From positions 1-5,107 of the forward strand of contig CAYNHL010000184.1 in the NCBI GenBank assembly GCA_964397015.1: a stretch of DNA of 5,107 bases, written 5' to 3'. The notes under the pieces were generated by a model. The model saw only the letters and a program-made list of their open reading frames with translations, searched no databases and was not told where the DNA came from. This DNA is from MADRE2 sp964397015 (GTDB lineage: Bacteria; Desulfobacterota; Desulfobacteria; Desulfobacterales; Desulfobacteraceae). Below are positions 1 to 5,107 of the stretch, in pieces (the first letter of the stretch is position 1; every line of letters starts with the position of its first letter). A program made the translations under genes and the position numbers.

Positions 1-1
1 G

Positions 2-31
2 GTAACCCCGTTTTCCAAAAAGGCCTATTAA
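2..31 (+). CDS. C-terminal tail of an upstream gene (partial)
   Basis: Reading from base 2, nine sense codons (VTPFSKKAY) lead to a TAA at 29-31. The stop lies just before the Shine-Dalgarno sequence of the next gene, the position expected for the preceding gene of a tight operon (17 nt to the next ATG). Nothing can be said about its function, and nine codons are too few to prove coding. The support is the layout only. Confidence 0.35.
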   Translation, partial: VTPFSKKAY

Positions 32-36
32 ATTTC

Positions 37-40
37 GGAG
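37..40 (+). promoter_or_regulatory. Ribosome binding site for the alpha/alpha-barrel gene
   Basis: GGAG lies 8 nt before the ATG at 49. The in-frame TTG directly before that ATG (46) would leave only 5 nt, so the site favours the ATG at 49 as the start. Confidence 0.6.
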
Positions 41-48
41 ATTGATTG

Positions 49-1098
49 ATGACAACCGGCAAGCTGGCAGAAACCATAGATTATCGTCTGAACATTGCTT
101 CAGTTGCACAATCGATAGCCTCTCTGCAAAGGGAGAACGGGGATATCCCCTGGCATGCAAATGGAAAAACCGATCCCTGGGATCTGGTGGAATCCATAAT
201 GGGCCTGAATATCGGAGGATACGACAAAGAGGCCCGAAAGGCATTCGACTGGCTGTCGCGTCTCCAGAACCCTGATGGCTCATGGTACTCGTCTTACCAG
301 GACGGCCTTCCTCTGGACCGGACCCGTGAATCCCACATGGCGGCATACATGGCCGTGGGACTTCTGCATACGTGGTTGATTACAAAAGACACGCCATTTT
401 TGGAAAAACAGTGGCCGGTCATGGCTTCGGGTATGGATTTCGCCCTTAGCCTGCAGACATCCGGCGGCGAAATTTTTTGGGCAAAAAGCCCGGAAGGCAT
501 TGTGGATCCCATGTCGCTGCTATCCGGGTCAAGTTCGATTTACCTGAGCCTGAAATGCGGTCTAAGCCTGGCAAAAATTCTGGGTAAAACACGACCGGAC
601 TGGAATGCAGCTTTTGAACGGCTTCAATATTCCCTGCAGCACAATATACAGCGTTACAACATATCCAAATCAAGGTATTCCATGTACTGGTTCTATCCGG
701 TATTGTGCGGCGCCATTACCGGGACACAGGGTATACAGCGGATTGAGCGTTCATGGGGGAAATATGTGATCGAGGGCCAGGGTGCAAGGTGTGTTTCGGA
801 CAACCCCTGGGTGACCATTGCTGAAACATCGGAACTGGTGCTGGCCCTGGCGGCCCTGGGAAAGACAAAAAAAGCCAGGATCGTTTTCTCCTGGATCATT
901 GACAGGGTATATGACGATGACACATTCTGGTGTGGATACACCTATCCGGATATGGTTGTATGGCCTGAGGAAAAAATATCCTGGACAAACGCGGTGGCTT
1001 TGATGGCAGCAGATGCCCTGTACGACATAACGGCCGCGTCCGGCCTTTTCAGTCACGATGCCTGGGACGGATGCATTTTCAAGGAACTGGTCAGTTGA
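49..1098 (+). CDS. Prenyltransferase/squalene-cyclase-like alpha/alpha-barrel protein
   Basis: This is a 349-aa protein without a signal peptide or membrane segment, so probably cytosolic. It is mostly helical with repeated helical-hairpin signatures. LQNPDGSW (72-79) resembles the QxxDGSW repeat of squalene/terpene cyclases and prenyltransferase beta subunits. By contrast, the stretch FLEKQWP (117-123), followed by a helix and then GGEIFWA (139-145), recalls six-hairpin glycosidases (glucoamylase and debranching-enzyme types). Other blocks that look constrained are PWHANGKTDPWD (34-45), RTRESHMAAY (91-100), SSSIYLSLKC (161-170), RYSMYWFYPVL (209-219), GARCVSDNPWV (245-255), FWCGYTYPD (293-301) and WPEEKISWT (305-313). 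From memory, related proteins in other bacteria are annotated 'prenyltransferase' without a proven reaction. The DxDD motif of class II cyclases is not seen, so terpene cyclisation is not supported. The gene shares a stop/start overlap with the downstream acyltransferase, which suggests a joint role in building or decorating a glycan or lipid-like product. The start at 49 is chosen by its ribosome binding site. The fold class is fairly secure; the activity is unknown. Confidence 0.75.
   Translation: MTTGKLAETIDYRLNIASVAQSIASLQRENGDIPWHANGKTDPWDLVESIMGLNIGGYDKEARKAFDWLSRLQNPDGSWYSSYQDGLPLDRTRESHMAAYMAVGLLHTWLITKDTPFLEKQWPVMASGMDFALSLQTSGGEIFWAKSPEGIVDPMSLLSGSSSIYLSLKCGLSLAKILGKTRPDWNAAFERLQYSLQHNIQRYNISKSRYSMYWFYPVLCGAITGTQGIQRIERSWGKYVIEGQGARCVSDNPWVTIAETSELVLALAALGKTKKARIVFSWIIDRVYDDDTFWCGYTYPDMVVWPEEKISWTNAVALMAADALYDITAASGLFSHDAWDGCIFKELVS
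1081..1085 (+). promoter_or_regulatory. Ribosome binding site deciding a TTG start
   Basis: AAGGA lies inside the end of the upstream gene, 9 nt before the TTG at 1095. The in-frame ATG at 1071 has only a GGGACGG directly against it, with no proper spacing. This favours TTG at 1095 as the acyltransferase start. Confidence 0.5.
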
Positions 1099-1814
1099 TA
1101 AAGGATTTTCGGCCCTATTATATCAAAAAACTCTGGTACAGGTTCCAGGCCCTGTATGTCAGGCATTATCTCTCTCCCCAGCTGACAAGCCTGGGCAGCC
1201 ACTCTTTTATAATCAAGCCGTGGCACGTGGAAGTGTTTGGAGCGCCTGTGCGGATAGGCGATCATATTTCCCTGATTGCCAGCCCGGATAAAAAAATCAG
1301 GCTGACCGTATGGTCCCAAAAGGCCAGTCCACCTGGCATAACCATAGGAGACCATGTGCTGATTTCACCAGGCGTCAGGATCAGTGCGGCCAACAGTATA
1401 ACGATTGCCGATTCGTGCATGCTGGCAAGTCACGTTTATATTACGGACTCTGACTGGCACGGGATTTATGACCGCAGCCTTGCGCCGGATGTTTCAAGCC
1501 GGGTCGTTCTGGAAGAAAACGTCTGGATTGGAGATTCCGCCATTGTCTGCAAGGGGGTGATAATTGGAAAAAATAGTATTGTAGGGGCAGGTTCAGTGGT
1601 GACTGCCGATATCCCGGCCAATACCATCGCTGCCGGAAACCCGGCAAAAGTGGTCAGGCACCTGGACCCGGACCGTGAAATCATTACCAGAAAGAAGCGG
1701 TTTTCAGATATTTCAAAAATGACAGCCGGACTTGAATCAGCAGAAAAAGAACTGCTTCAGGGCAACACCCTTTCCGGGTGGCTGCGCCATATGTTTTTCC
1801 CCCAAAGAAACTGA
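1095..1814 (+). CDS. Hexapeptide-repeat (left-handed beta-helix) O-acyltransferase
   Basis: With a TTG start at 1095 the protein has 239 aa. It probably transfers an acetyl or other acyl group from acyl-CoA to a hydroxyl group of a sugar or related acceptor in the cytosol, as in the WcaF/maltose-acetyltransferase/NodL superfamily. A basic, aromatic N-terminal segment (2-35) precedes the coil. Hexapeptide-type repeats run from VRIGDHISLI (52-61) and, after the loop at 64-80, from ITIGDHVLISPGVRI (82-96) to IIGKNSIVGAGSVV (156-169). The segment IPANTIAAGNPAKVV (173-187) is the classic end of the acyl-CoA-binding coil. His122 in TDSDWH (117-122) sits where this superfamily has its catalytic histidine. 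A short helical tail (about 200-239) follows. The gene overlaps the upstream gene in a TTGA stop/start arrangement, implying translational coupling. The longer reading from ATG 1071 would add eight residues (MHFQGTGQ) with a poor ribosome site. The fold is secure; acceptor and acyl donor are unknown. Confidence 0.88.
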   Translation: MIKDFRPYYIKKLWYRFQALYVRHYLSPQLTSLGSHSFIIKPWHVEVFGAPVRIGDHISLIASPDKKIRLTVWSQKASPPGITIGDHVLISPGVRISAANSITIADSCMLASHVYITDSDWHGIYDRSLAPDVSSRVVLEENVWIGDSAIVCKGVIIGKNSIVGAGSVVTADIPANTIAAGNPAKVVRHLDPDREIITRKKRFSDISKMTAGLESAEKELLQGNTLSGWLRHMFFPQRN

Positions 1815-1831
1815 CCGCAAGCCTTTTGCGG
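1815..1831 (+). terminator. Short hairpin after the acyltransferase stop
   Basis: CCGCAA (1815-1820) and TTGCGG (1826-1831) form a perfect 6-bp stem around a 5-nt loop, starting at the base after the TGA. It is not followed by a U-tract on the + strand (CATAATG follows), so it is at best a weak or factor-dependent terminator, or an mRNA 3'-end stabiliser. Confidence 0.3.
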
Positions 1832-1861
1832 CATAATGAAAAAGCCTTTTACAAGCGTTTT
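1819..1861 (+). repeat. Three AAGC(C/G)TTTT direct repeats at the promoter
   Basis: AAGCCTTTT occurs at 1819-1827 and 1842-1850, and AAGCGTTTT at 1853-1861. The start-to-start distances are 23 and 11 bp, close to two and one turns of B-DNA, which puts the copies on nearly the same face. The second overlaps the 5' half of the proposed -35 hexamer and the third starts at its last base. They could be binding sites for a regulator of the flavoprotein operon. They could also be chance in an AT-rich stretch, and the first copy is part of the hairpin. Confidence 0.35.
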
Positions 1862-1876
1862 ATTTTCACATATAGT
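1848..1876 (+). promoter_or_regulatory. Sigma70-type promoter of the flavoprotein operon
   Basis: TTTACA (1848-1853) matches the -35 consensus at five of six bases. TATAGT (1871-1876) matches the -10 consensus at five of six. The spacer is the optimal 17 bp. Transcription would start near 1882-1884, leaving a leader of about 40 nt before the ATG at 1923. It lies in the only sizeable intergenic gap of the window. Confidence 0.6.
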
Positions 1877-1922
1877 ATAGTCCTGTCTTGGAACCTAATA
1901 TGCCGGAGCGGGATACTTTAAG

Positions 1923-3845
1923 ATGCTGCCTTTTCTTTTCAGCCCCATTGAAATCGGACCCATGGCGATAAAAAACAGGCTGATGATGTCTGCCATGAGC
2001 ATTAATTTTGGCGTGGACGAAAGATGCCATGTAACTGATCAGCTTATTGAATATTTTGTCTGCAGGGCAAAGGGCCAGGTGGGCATGATGCTTGTCGGCG
2101 GCGGCAGTGTCCATCCGGGAGGCCAGGAGCTCCCGGATCTCCCGCAGGTTTATGATGACAGCTGCATCCCCGGCTTGAAAAGGATGACAGATGCCGTCAG
2201 GCCCTTCGATGTGAGGTTCGGTGTCCAGTTGATGCACGGCGGGCGGCAGTCCTACCTGCCGTCAAAGGTTGCACCGTCAGCCATTCCGGCCCCGGCAGTC
2301 GTGAAAGGTGATGTCCGGGCGCTTACGATAGAGGAGATAAAAGAACTGGTTTCCTGTTTCGGAGATGCCGCAAGGCGGTGCCAGGAGGCTGGATTCGATT
2401 TTGTTGAGCTGCACGGAGCCCATGGCTATCTGATCAACCAGTTTTTGTCTCCCAATGCCAATGTCCGGACGGATGAATACGGGGGGAGTTTTGAAAACCG
2501 TACCCGGTTCCTTTTTGAAATCCTGGCCGATATCCAGGCCAAAACCGGCCCCGGGTTTCCGGTAGGAATACGGATCAACGGGAACGACTATATTGAAAAC
2601 GGATGGGAACCTGCCGATGCCGTCCGCCTGGCTCCCGAACTCGAAGCGGCCGGCGCGGCTTACCTGCATGTTTCCGGCGGGGTGTACGGATCTTCCGAGC
2701 TGACCATCCCCTCCATGTATACGCCACACGGATGCTTTGTCCAACTGGCCGCGGCCGTAAGGCCCCATGTGAAAATACCGGTGATCACCGTTGGCCGTAT
2801 CAAGGACCCTGTTCATGCAGATTCCATCATAAAGGAGGGCCATGCCGACATGGTGGCCCTTGGAAGGTCATTGCTGGCGGATCCTGATTATCCGGCAAAA
2901 GCCGCCCGCGGGGAGTATTCACGGATCCGGCCGTGTATAGGGTGCTGTCTTGGGTGTATACATGCTGTTTTGGCCAAGGAACCCGGTTCCTGCGTGGTGA
3001 ATCCTGACGTGGGGCGCGAATACCAGCTGCGGCCTTCAAAGCCTGCGACCCTGCCGCAGACAATCCTGGTGGCAGGAGGCGGGCCCGCAGGCCTGGCAGC
3101 GGCACATTTTTTCGCCGGCCGGGGCCACCGGGTGACGGTGTGTGAAAAAACCTCTGTAGCCGGCGGTCTGCTCTCCCTGGCAGCCAGAGCACCGGGCCGC
3201 GGCGAGCTCGAGGATATCCTATCCTATTTCAGGGCCGGGATTGAAAGGATGGGGGTACAGGTCCTTTATGAGACTCCGCTCTCTTTGGAGCTTATCCGCA
3301 GGATCATGCCGGACAAGGTGATACTGGCTACAGGTTCCATGCCGGACATGCCGGTTGTCAAAGGATTGTTCAAAACCGGGATGACTCTGGCGACCTGCGT
3401 GGACATATTGTCAGGAACGGTTGAAGCAGGTGAGCGCGTGATGGTGCTGGGCGGCGGTATGACCGGGCTGATCGTGGCAGATTTCCTGGCTGACCGGGGC
3501 GCGAAAGTGGTGGTTCTCAACCGGAAAACCGGTTTTGCACCCGAGATGTCATCCAATGACAGGTATTATCTTCGGGAGCGTCTGAAGCACAACGGGGTTG
3601 AACTTTACAAGGAGGTGTCCATTCAGTCTTTTTCAAAGGATGGGGCACAAATCAGGATAAAAGGCATTCCCCGGACACTGTCAGGCTTCGATACCGTGGT
3701 CATCAGCGAGAAACACCTGTCCATCACCCAGGCAAAAGGTCTTCAAAAACAGGCTCAGGTTCCCTTTTTTCTGATCGGGGATGCAAAATCACCGCGGCAC
3801 CTGATGTATTGTATCAGCGAGGCAAAAGAGATAGAAACCGATTGA
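1923..3845 (+). CDS. Old Yellow Enzyme/2,4-dienoyl-CoA reductase-type FMN, 4Fe-4S, FAD oxidoreductase
   Basis: This 640-aa protein has the architecture of FadH, BaiCD/BaiH and 2-enoate reductases (about 640-670 aa), which reduce an activated C=C bond with NAD(P)H. Residues 1-330 are an FMN TIM barrel: LFSPIEIGPMAIKNR (5-19), QLMHGGR (102-108), HGAHGY (164-169), DEYGGSFENR (184-193), Arg217, GR (291-292) and LGRSL (313-317). His164, His167 and Tyr169 are the substrate-anchoring and proton-donor residues of classical OYEs. Cys338, 341, 345 and 357 form the CxxCx3Cx11C pattern of the 4Fe-4S cluster. The first Rossmann motif GGGPAG (385-390), with Glu408 ending the second strand, should bind FAD. 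The second, GGGMTG (510-515), should bind the nicotinamide; its acid position is Asn533 in LNRK, so NADPH is possible. LIGDAKSP (617-624) is the terminal FAD motif. The His of the FadH active site (His252) appears to be Gly256 here, so the substrate is probably not a dienoyl-CoA. No signal peptide is seen; it is cytosolic. The start matches the family N-terminus, though the ribosome site is weak (GGGA at 1910-1913). It is the first gene of the operon, 18 nt before the next. Confidence 0.9.
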   Translation: MLPFLFSPIEIGPMAIKNRLMMSAMSINFGVDERCHVTDQLIEYFVCRAKGQVGMMLVGGGSVHPGGQELPDLPQVYDDSCIPGLKRMTDAVRPFDVRFGVQLMHGGRQSYLPSKVAPSAIPAPAVVKGDVRALTIEEIKELVSCFGDAARRCQEAGFDFVELHGAHGYLINQFLSPNANVRTDEYGGSFENRTRFLFEILADIQAKTGPGFPVGIRINGNDYIENGWEPADAVRLAPELEAAGAAYLHVSGGVYGSSELTIPSMYTPHGCFVQLAAAVRPHVKIPVITVGRIKDPVHADSIIKEGHADMVALGRSLLADPDYPAKAARGEYSRIRPCIGCCLGCIHAVLAKEPGSCVVNPDVGREYQLRPSKPATLPQTILVAGGGPAGLAAAHFFAGRGHRVTVCEKTSVAGGLLSLAARAPGRGELEDILSYFRAGIERMGVQVLYETPLSLELIRRIMPDKVILATGSMPDMPVVKGLFKTGMTLATCVDILSGTVEAGERVMVLGGGMTGLIVADFLADRGAKVVVLNRKTGFAPEMSSNDRYYLRERLKHNGVELYKEVSIQSFSKDGAQIRIKGIPRTLSGFDTVVISEKHLSITQAKGLQKQAQVPFFLIGDAKSPRHLMYCISEAKEIETD

Positions 3846-3851
3846 ATCGAT

Positions 3852-3856
3852 AAGGA
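3852..3856 (+). promoter_or_regulatory. Ribosome binding site for the second flavoprotein
   Basis: AAGGA lies 7 nt before the ATG at 3864. Candidate starts at GTG 3858 (1 nt) and ATG 3870 (13 nt) are badly spaced, so ATG 3864 is preferred. Confidence 0.6.
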
Positions 3857-3863
3857 TGTGCTT

Positions 3864-4907
3864 ATGACAATGAAAGATATTCATGACAATGCCAGGAAAT
3901 TGATGACCGGATTCTGCCGGGTATGCAAAGAATGCAACGGCGTGGCCTGTGCAGGGGAGGTCCCGGGAATGGGTGGCCTGGGTACGGGTTCTTCTTTCAG
4001 GGCAAACCTGTCCGCCTTGAAATCTCTCAGGTTCAACATGCGGCTGATTCATGACGTGACCGAACCTGATACCCGCCTGAAACTGCTGGGAAAAGACCTG
4101 GCCATGCCGGTTCTGGCTGCTCCTATAGGGGGTGTTTCATTCAATATGGGTGGAAAAGTATCAGAAGAGGATTATATCAAATCCGTGATTAACGGCTGCC
4201 TGGACAAAGGGACCCTGGGGTGTACCGGGGACGGGGTACCGGATTTTATCCATGAAACAGGCCTGGCGGTCATCCGGGAGGCAGGGGGACAGGGAATCCC
4301 ATTTATAAAACCCTGGGCAGATGACGAACTGTACGAAAAACTGGAAAAGGTACGGCAGAGTGGGGCGGACCTGGTGGGGATGGATATCGATGCCGCCGGG
4401 CTCGTAACCTTAAGGAAAATGGGCCGGCCTGTTTTTCCAAGATCTGTGGAGAAGCTGGGCAGGATCGTTGCCGATGCTAAAATGGCCTTTATTCTCAAGG
4501 GCATAATGACTCCCCTGGATGCCGAGATGGCAGTCGATGCAGGCGTTGCTGCTATCGTGGTGTCCAATCACGGCGGGCGGGTCCTTGACGATATGCCGGG
4601 GGCCGCCAGTGTGCTTTCCCCGATAGTCAGGGCCGTGAACCGGCGGGCAGCCGTCCTTGTGGACGGCGGGATCCGTAACGGCGGCGACGTGCTCAAACTG
4701 CTGGCGCTCGGGGCTGACGCCGTCATGATCGGACGTCCTGTTGCCGTGGCAGCAACAGGTGGTTTCAGGCAGGGTGTGGGCGAGTACCTGGACATGATCA
4801 GGGCCCAGATGGTCCAGGCCATGGTCCTGACCGGTACAGCCGGAGTTTCAGATGTGGATGCGGCGATTTTGAACGGATATGAAAACGGGCAGGCAGGACA
4901 TGAGTGA
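3864..4907 (+). CDS. FMN-dependent alpha-hydroxy-acid oxidase-like protein with N-terminal Cys motif
   Basis: This 347-aa cytosolic protein belongs to the lactate/glycolate oxidase (LldD/GOX) superfamily of FMN TIM barrels. The barrel starts near LAMPVLAAPIGG (79-90). Lys212 (ILKG), His236 and Arg239 (SNHGGR, 234-239) match the flavin-activating Lys, catalytic His and substrate-carboxylate Arg of glycolate oxidase. Asp174 or Asp176 (MDID) matches the Asp that partners the His. DGGIRNG (267-273) and IGRP (289-292) bind the FMN phosphate. The N-terminus is unusual: Cys18, 21, 24 and 29 (CxxCxxCx4C), followed by GEVPGMGGLGTGSS (31-44), stand where the family has its YDYY loop, so the active-site tyrosine is lost. 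The second substrate tyrosine of the family is also not visible (FIKPW at 147-151). Similar Cys-bearing proteins occur in anaerobes under the generic name 'alpha-hydroxy-acid oxidizing protein'; their substrate is unknown to me. The gene follows the OYE-type reductase by 18 nt and overlaps the PAS gene by 8 nt, so all three are probably co-expressed. The ATG at 3864 is chosen by its AAGGA. Confidence 0.85.
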   Translation: MTMKDIHDNARKLMTGFCRVCKECNGVACAGEVPGMGGLGTGSSFRANLSALKSLRFNMRLIHDVTEPDTRLKLLGKDLAMPVLAAPIGGVSFNMGGKVSEEDYIKSVINGCLDKGTLGCTGDGVPDFIHETGLAVIREAGGQGIPFIKPWADDELYEKLEKVRQSGADLVGMDIDAAGLVTLRKMGRPVFPRSVEKLGRIVADAKMAFILKGIMTPLDAEMAVDAGVAAIVVSNHGGRVLDDMPGAASVLSPIVRAVNRRAAVLVDGGIRNGGDVLKLLALGADAVMIGRPVAVAATGGFRQGVGEYLDMIRAQMVQAMVLTGTAGVSDVDAAILNGYENGQAGHE

Positions 4908-5107
4908 CAGGCCCACATACGAGGAGCTTGAATTCCATATCCAGGAACTCAAACACGAACTTTGCCGGGTCAGGGATTCGGAGGAGCGGCTTCGCCTGGC
5001 CCTTGACGCTGTAAATGACGGGATATTTGATTTTGACCTGGCCCGGAATACCACCTATTTCAGCCCGCGGTACTATACCATGCTCGGATATGAACCATAT
5101 GAACTTC
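4900..5107 (+). CDS. PAS-domain signalling protein, N-terminus (partial; runs off the window)
   Basis: An open frame from ATG 4900 runs without a stop to the window end (69 codons). The opening MSDRPTYEELEFHIQEL is followed by a charged, heptad-like helix (about 7-31) typical of a coiled-coil linker. A PAS domain then starts: LRLALDAVNDGIFDFD (31-46), TTYFSPRYYTMLGYEPYEL (51-69). The D-G-I-F-D and Y-F-S-P-R...L-G-Y elements are standard PAS core motifs. This PTYEELE..IQEL start is common in PAS sensor histidine kinases and related regulators of Desulfobacteraceae-like bacteria. No signal peptide or membrane helix lies in the visible part, so a cytosolic sensor is likely. The output domain (kinase, diguanylate cyclase or other) lies outside the window. 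The ATG overlaps the end of the flavoprotein gene by 8 nt (ATGAGTGA), implying translational coupling. Its own ribosome site is weak (AGG at 4891-4893). Confidence 0.85.
   Translation, partial: MSDRPTYEELEFHIQELKHELCRVRDSEERLRLALDAVNDGIFDFDLARNTTYFSPRYYTMLGYEPYEL

Noticed and set aside
1815..1831. Classical intrinsic terminator between the two operons
   Set aside because: The 6-bp stem is real, but no T-run follows on the + strand, so it was kept only as a low-confidence terminator or 3'-end hairpin.
1900..1971. Possible 23-codon upstream ORF (ATG 1900) overlapping the start of the reductase gene
   Set aside because: No ribosome site precedes it, its peptide (MPERDTLRCC...) has no leader-peptide logic, and it is simply the +1 frame of the gene start.
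1866..2237. 123-codon open frame on the - strand covering the intergenic promoter and the start of the reductase gene
   Set aside because: It is antisense to a gene with clear family motifs, crosses the promoter and has no recognisable domain. It is a shadow frame of GC-biased coding sequence.
2277..2843. 188-codon open frame on the - strand inside the OYE-type gene
   Set aside because: It lies wholly antisense to the FMN barrel. Its translation shows no domain and no plausible ribosome site or promoter was seen.
1923..4907. Mycofactocin-type system, since that pathway also combines a FadH/OYE-like enzyme and an FMN alpha-hydroxy-acid dehydrogenase-like enzyme (MftD)
   Set aside because: No precursor peptide, RRE chaperone, radical SAM maturase or peptidase gene is present in the window, and the second flavoprotein has an N-terminal Cys motif that I do not associate with MftD. 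The similarity is at superfamily level only.
4172..4918. Two long - strand open frames (4172-4567 and 4568-4918) opposite the alpha-hydroxy-acid-oxidase-like gene
   Set aside because: Their translations are low-complexity Ser/Thr/Ala/Pro-rich, as expected for the antisense of GC-rich codons, and the + strand gene has all key motifs.

Overview
The window holds the last codons of one gene, four complete genes and the 5' end of a sixth, all on the + strand and closely packed. No RNA gene, CRISPR array, insertion sequence or tRNA is evident. The best organism guess is an anaerobic bacterium of the Desulfobacterota (Desulfobacteraceae-like). This is an inference from three things: the PTYEELE..IQEL opening of the terminal PAS protein, a style common in sensor kinases of that group; the Cys-motif flavoproteins typical of anaerobes; and the moderate GC content.

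Region A (1-1814) looks like the end of one operon. An upstream gene probably stops at 31. It is followed by a cytosolic alpha/alpha-barrel protein (49-1098; prenyltransferase/squalene-cyclase-like or six-hairpin-glycosidase-like) and a left-handed beta-helix O-acyltransferase (TTG start proposed at 1095, 1095-1814). The last two genes share a TTGA stop/start overlap. The combination suggests synthesis or decoration of a glycan, glycolipid or other secondary metabolite. The actual substrate cannot be read from the sequence.

Region B (1815-1922) is the only intergenic stretch of note. It holds a small hairpin just after the acyltransferase stop and a strong-looking sigma70-type promoter (TTTACA, 17 bp, TATAGT). 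It also holds three near-identical AAGC(C/G)TTTT direct repeats spaced by about two and one helical turns around the -35 element. Together these mark the start of a second, possibly regulated, transcription unit.

Region C (1923-5107) is that second unit. It starts with a 640-aa Old Yellow Enzyme/2,4-dienoyl-CoA-reductase-type flavoprotein (FMN barrel, 4Fe-4S cysteines, two Rossmann domains). Next is a 347-aa FMN-dependent alpha-hydroxy-acid-oxidase-like protein whose N-terminal substrate loop is replaced by a four-cysteine motif. Last is a PAS-domain protein that overlaps the second flavoprotein by 8 nt and runs off the window. The likely theme is anaerobic redox conversion of an unsaturated or hydroxylated organic acid or CoA ester, with a co-transcribed PAS sensor. 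This pairing of two flavoenzymes with a sensor is the most interesting aspect of the window.
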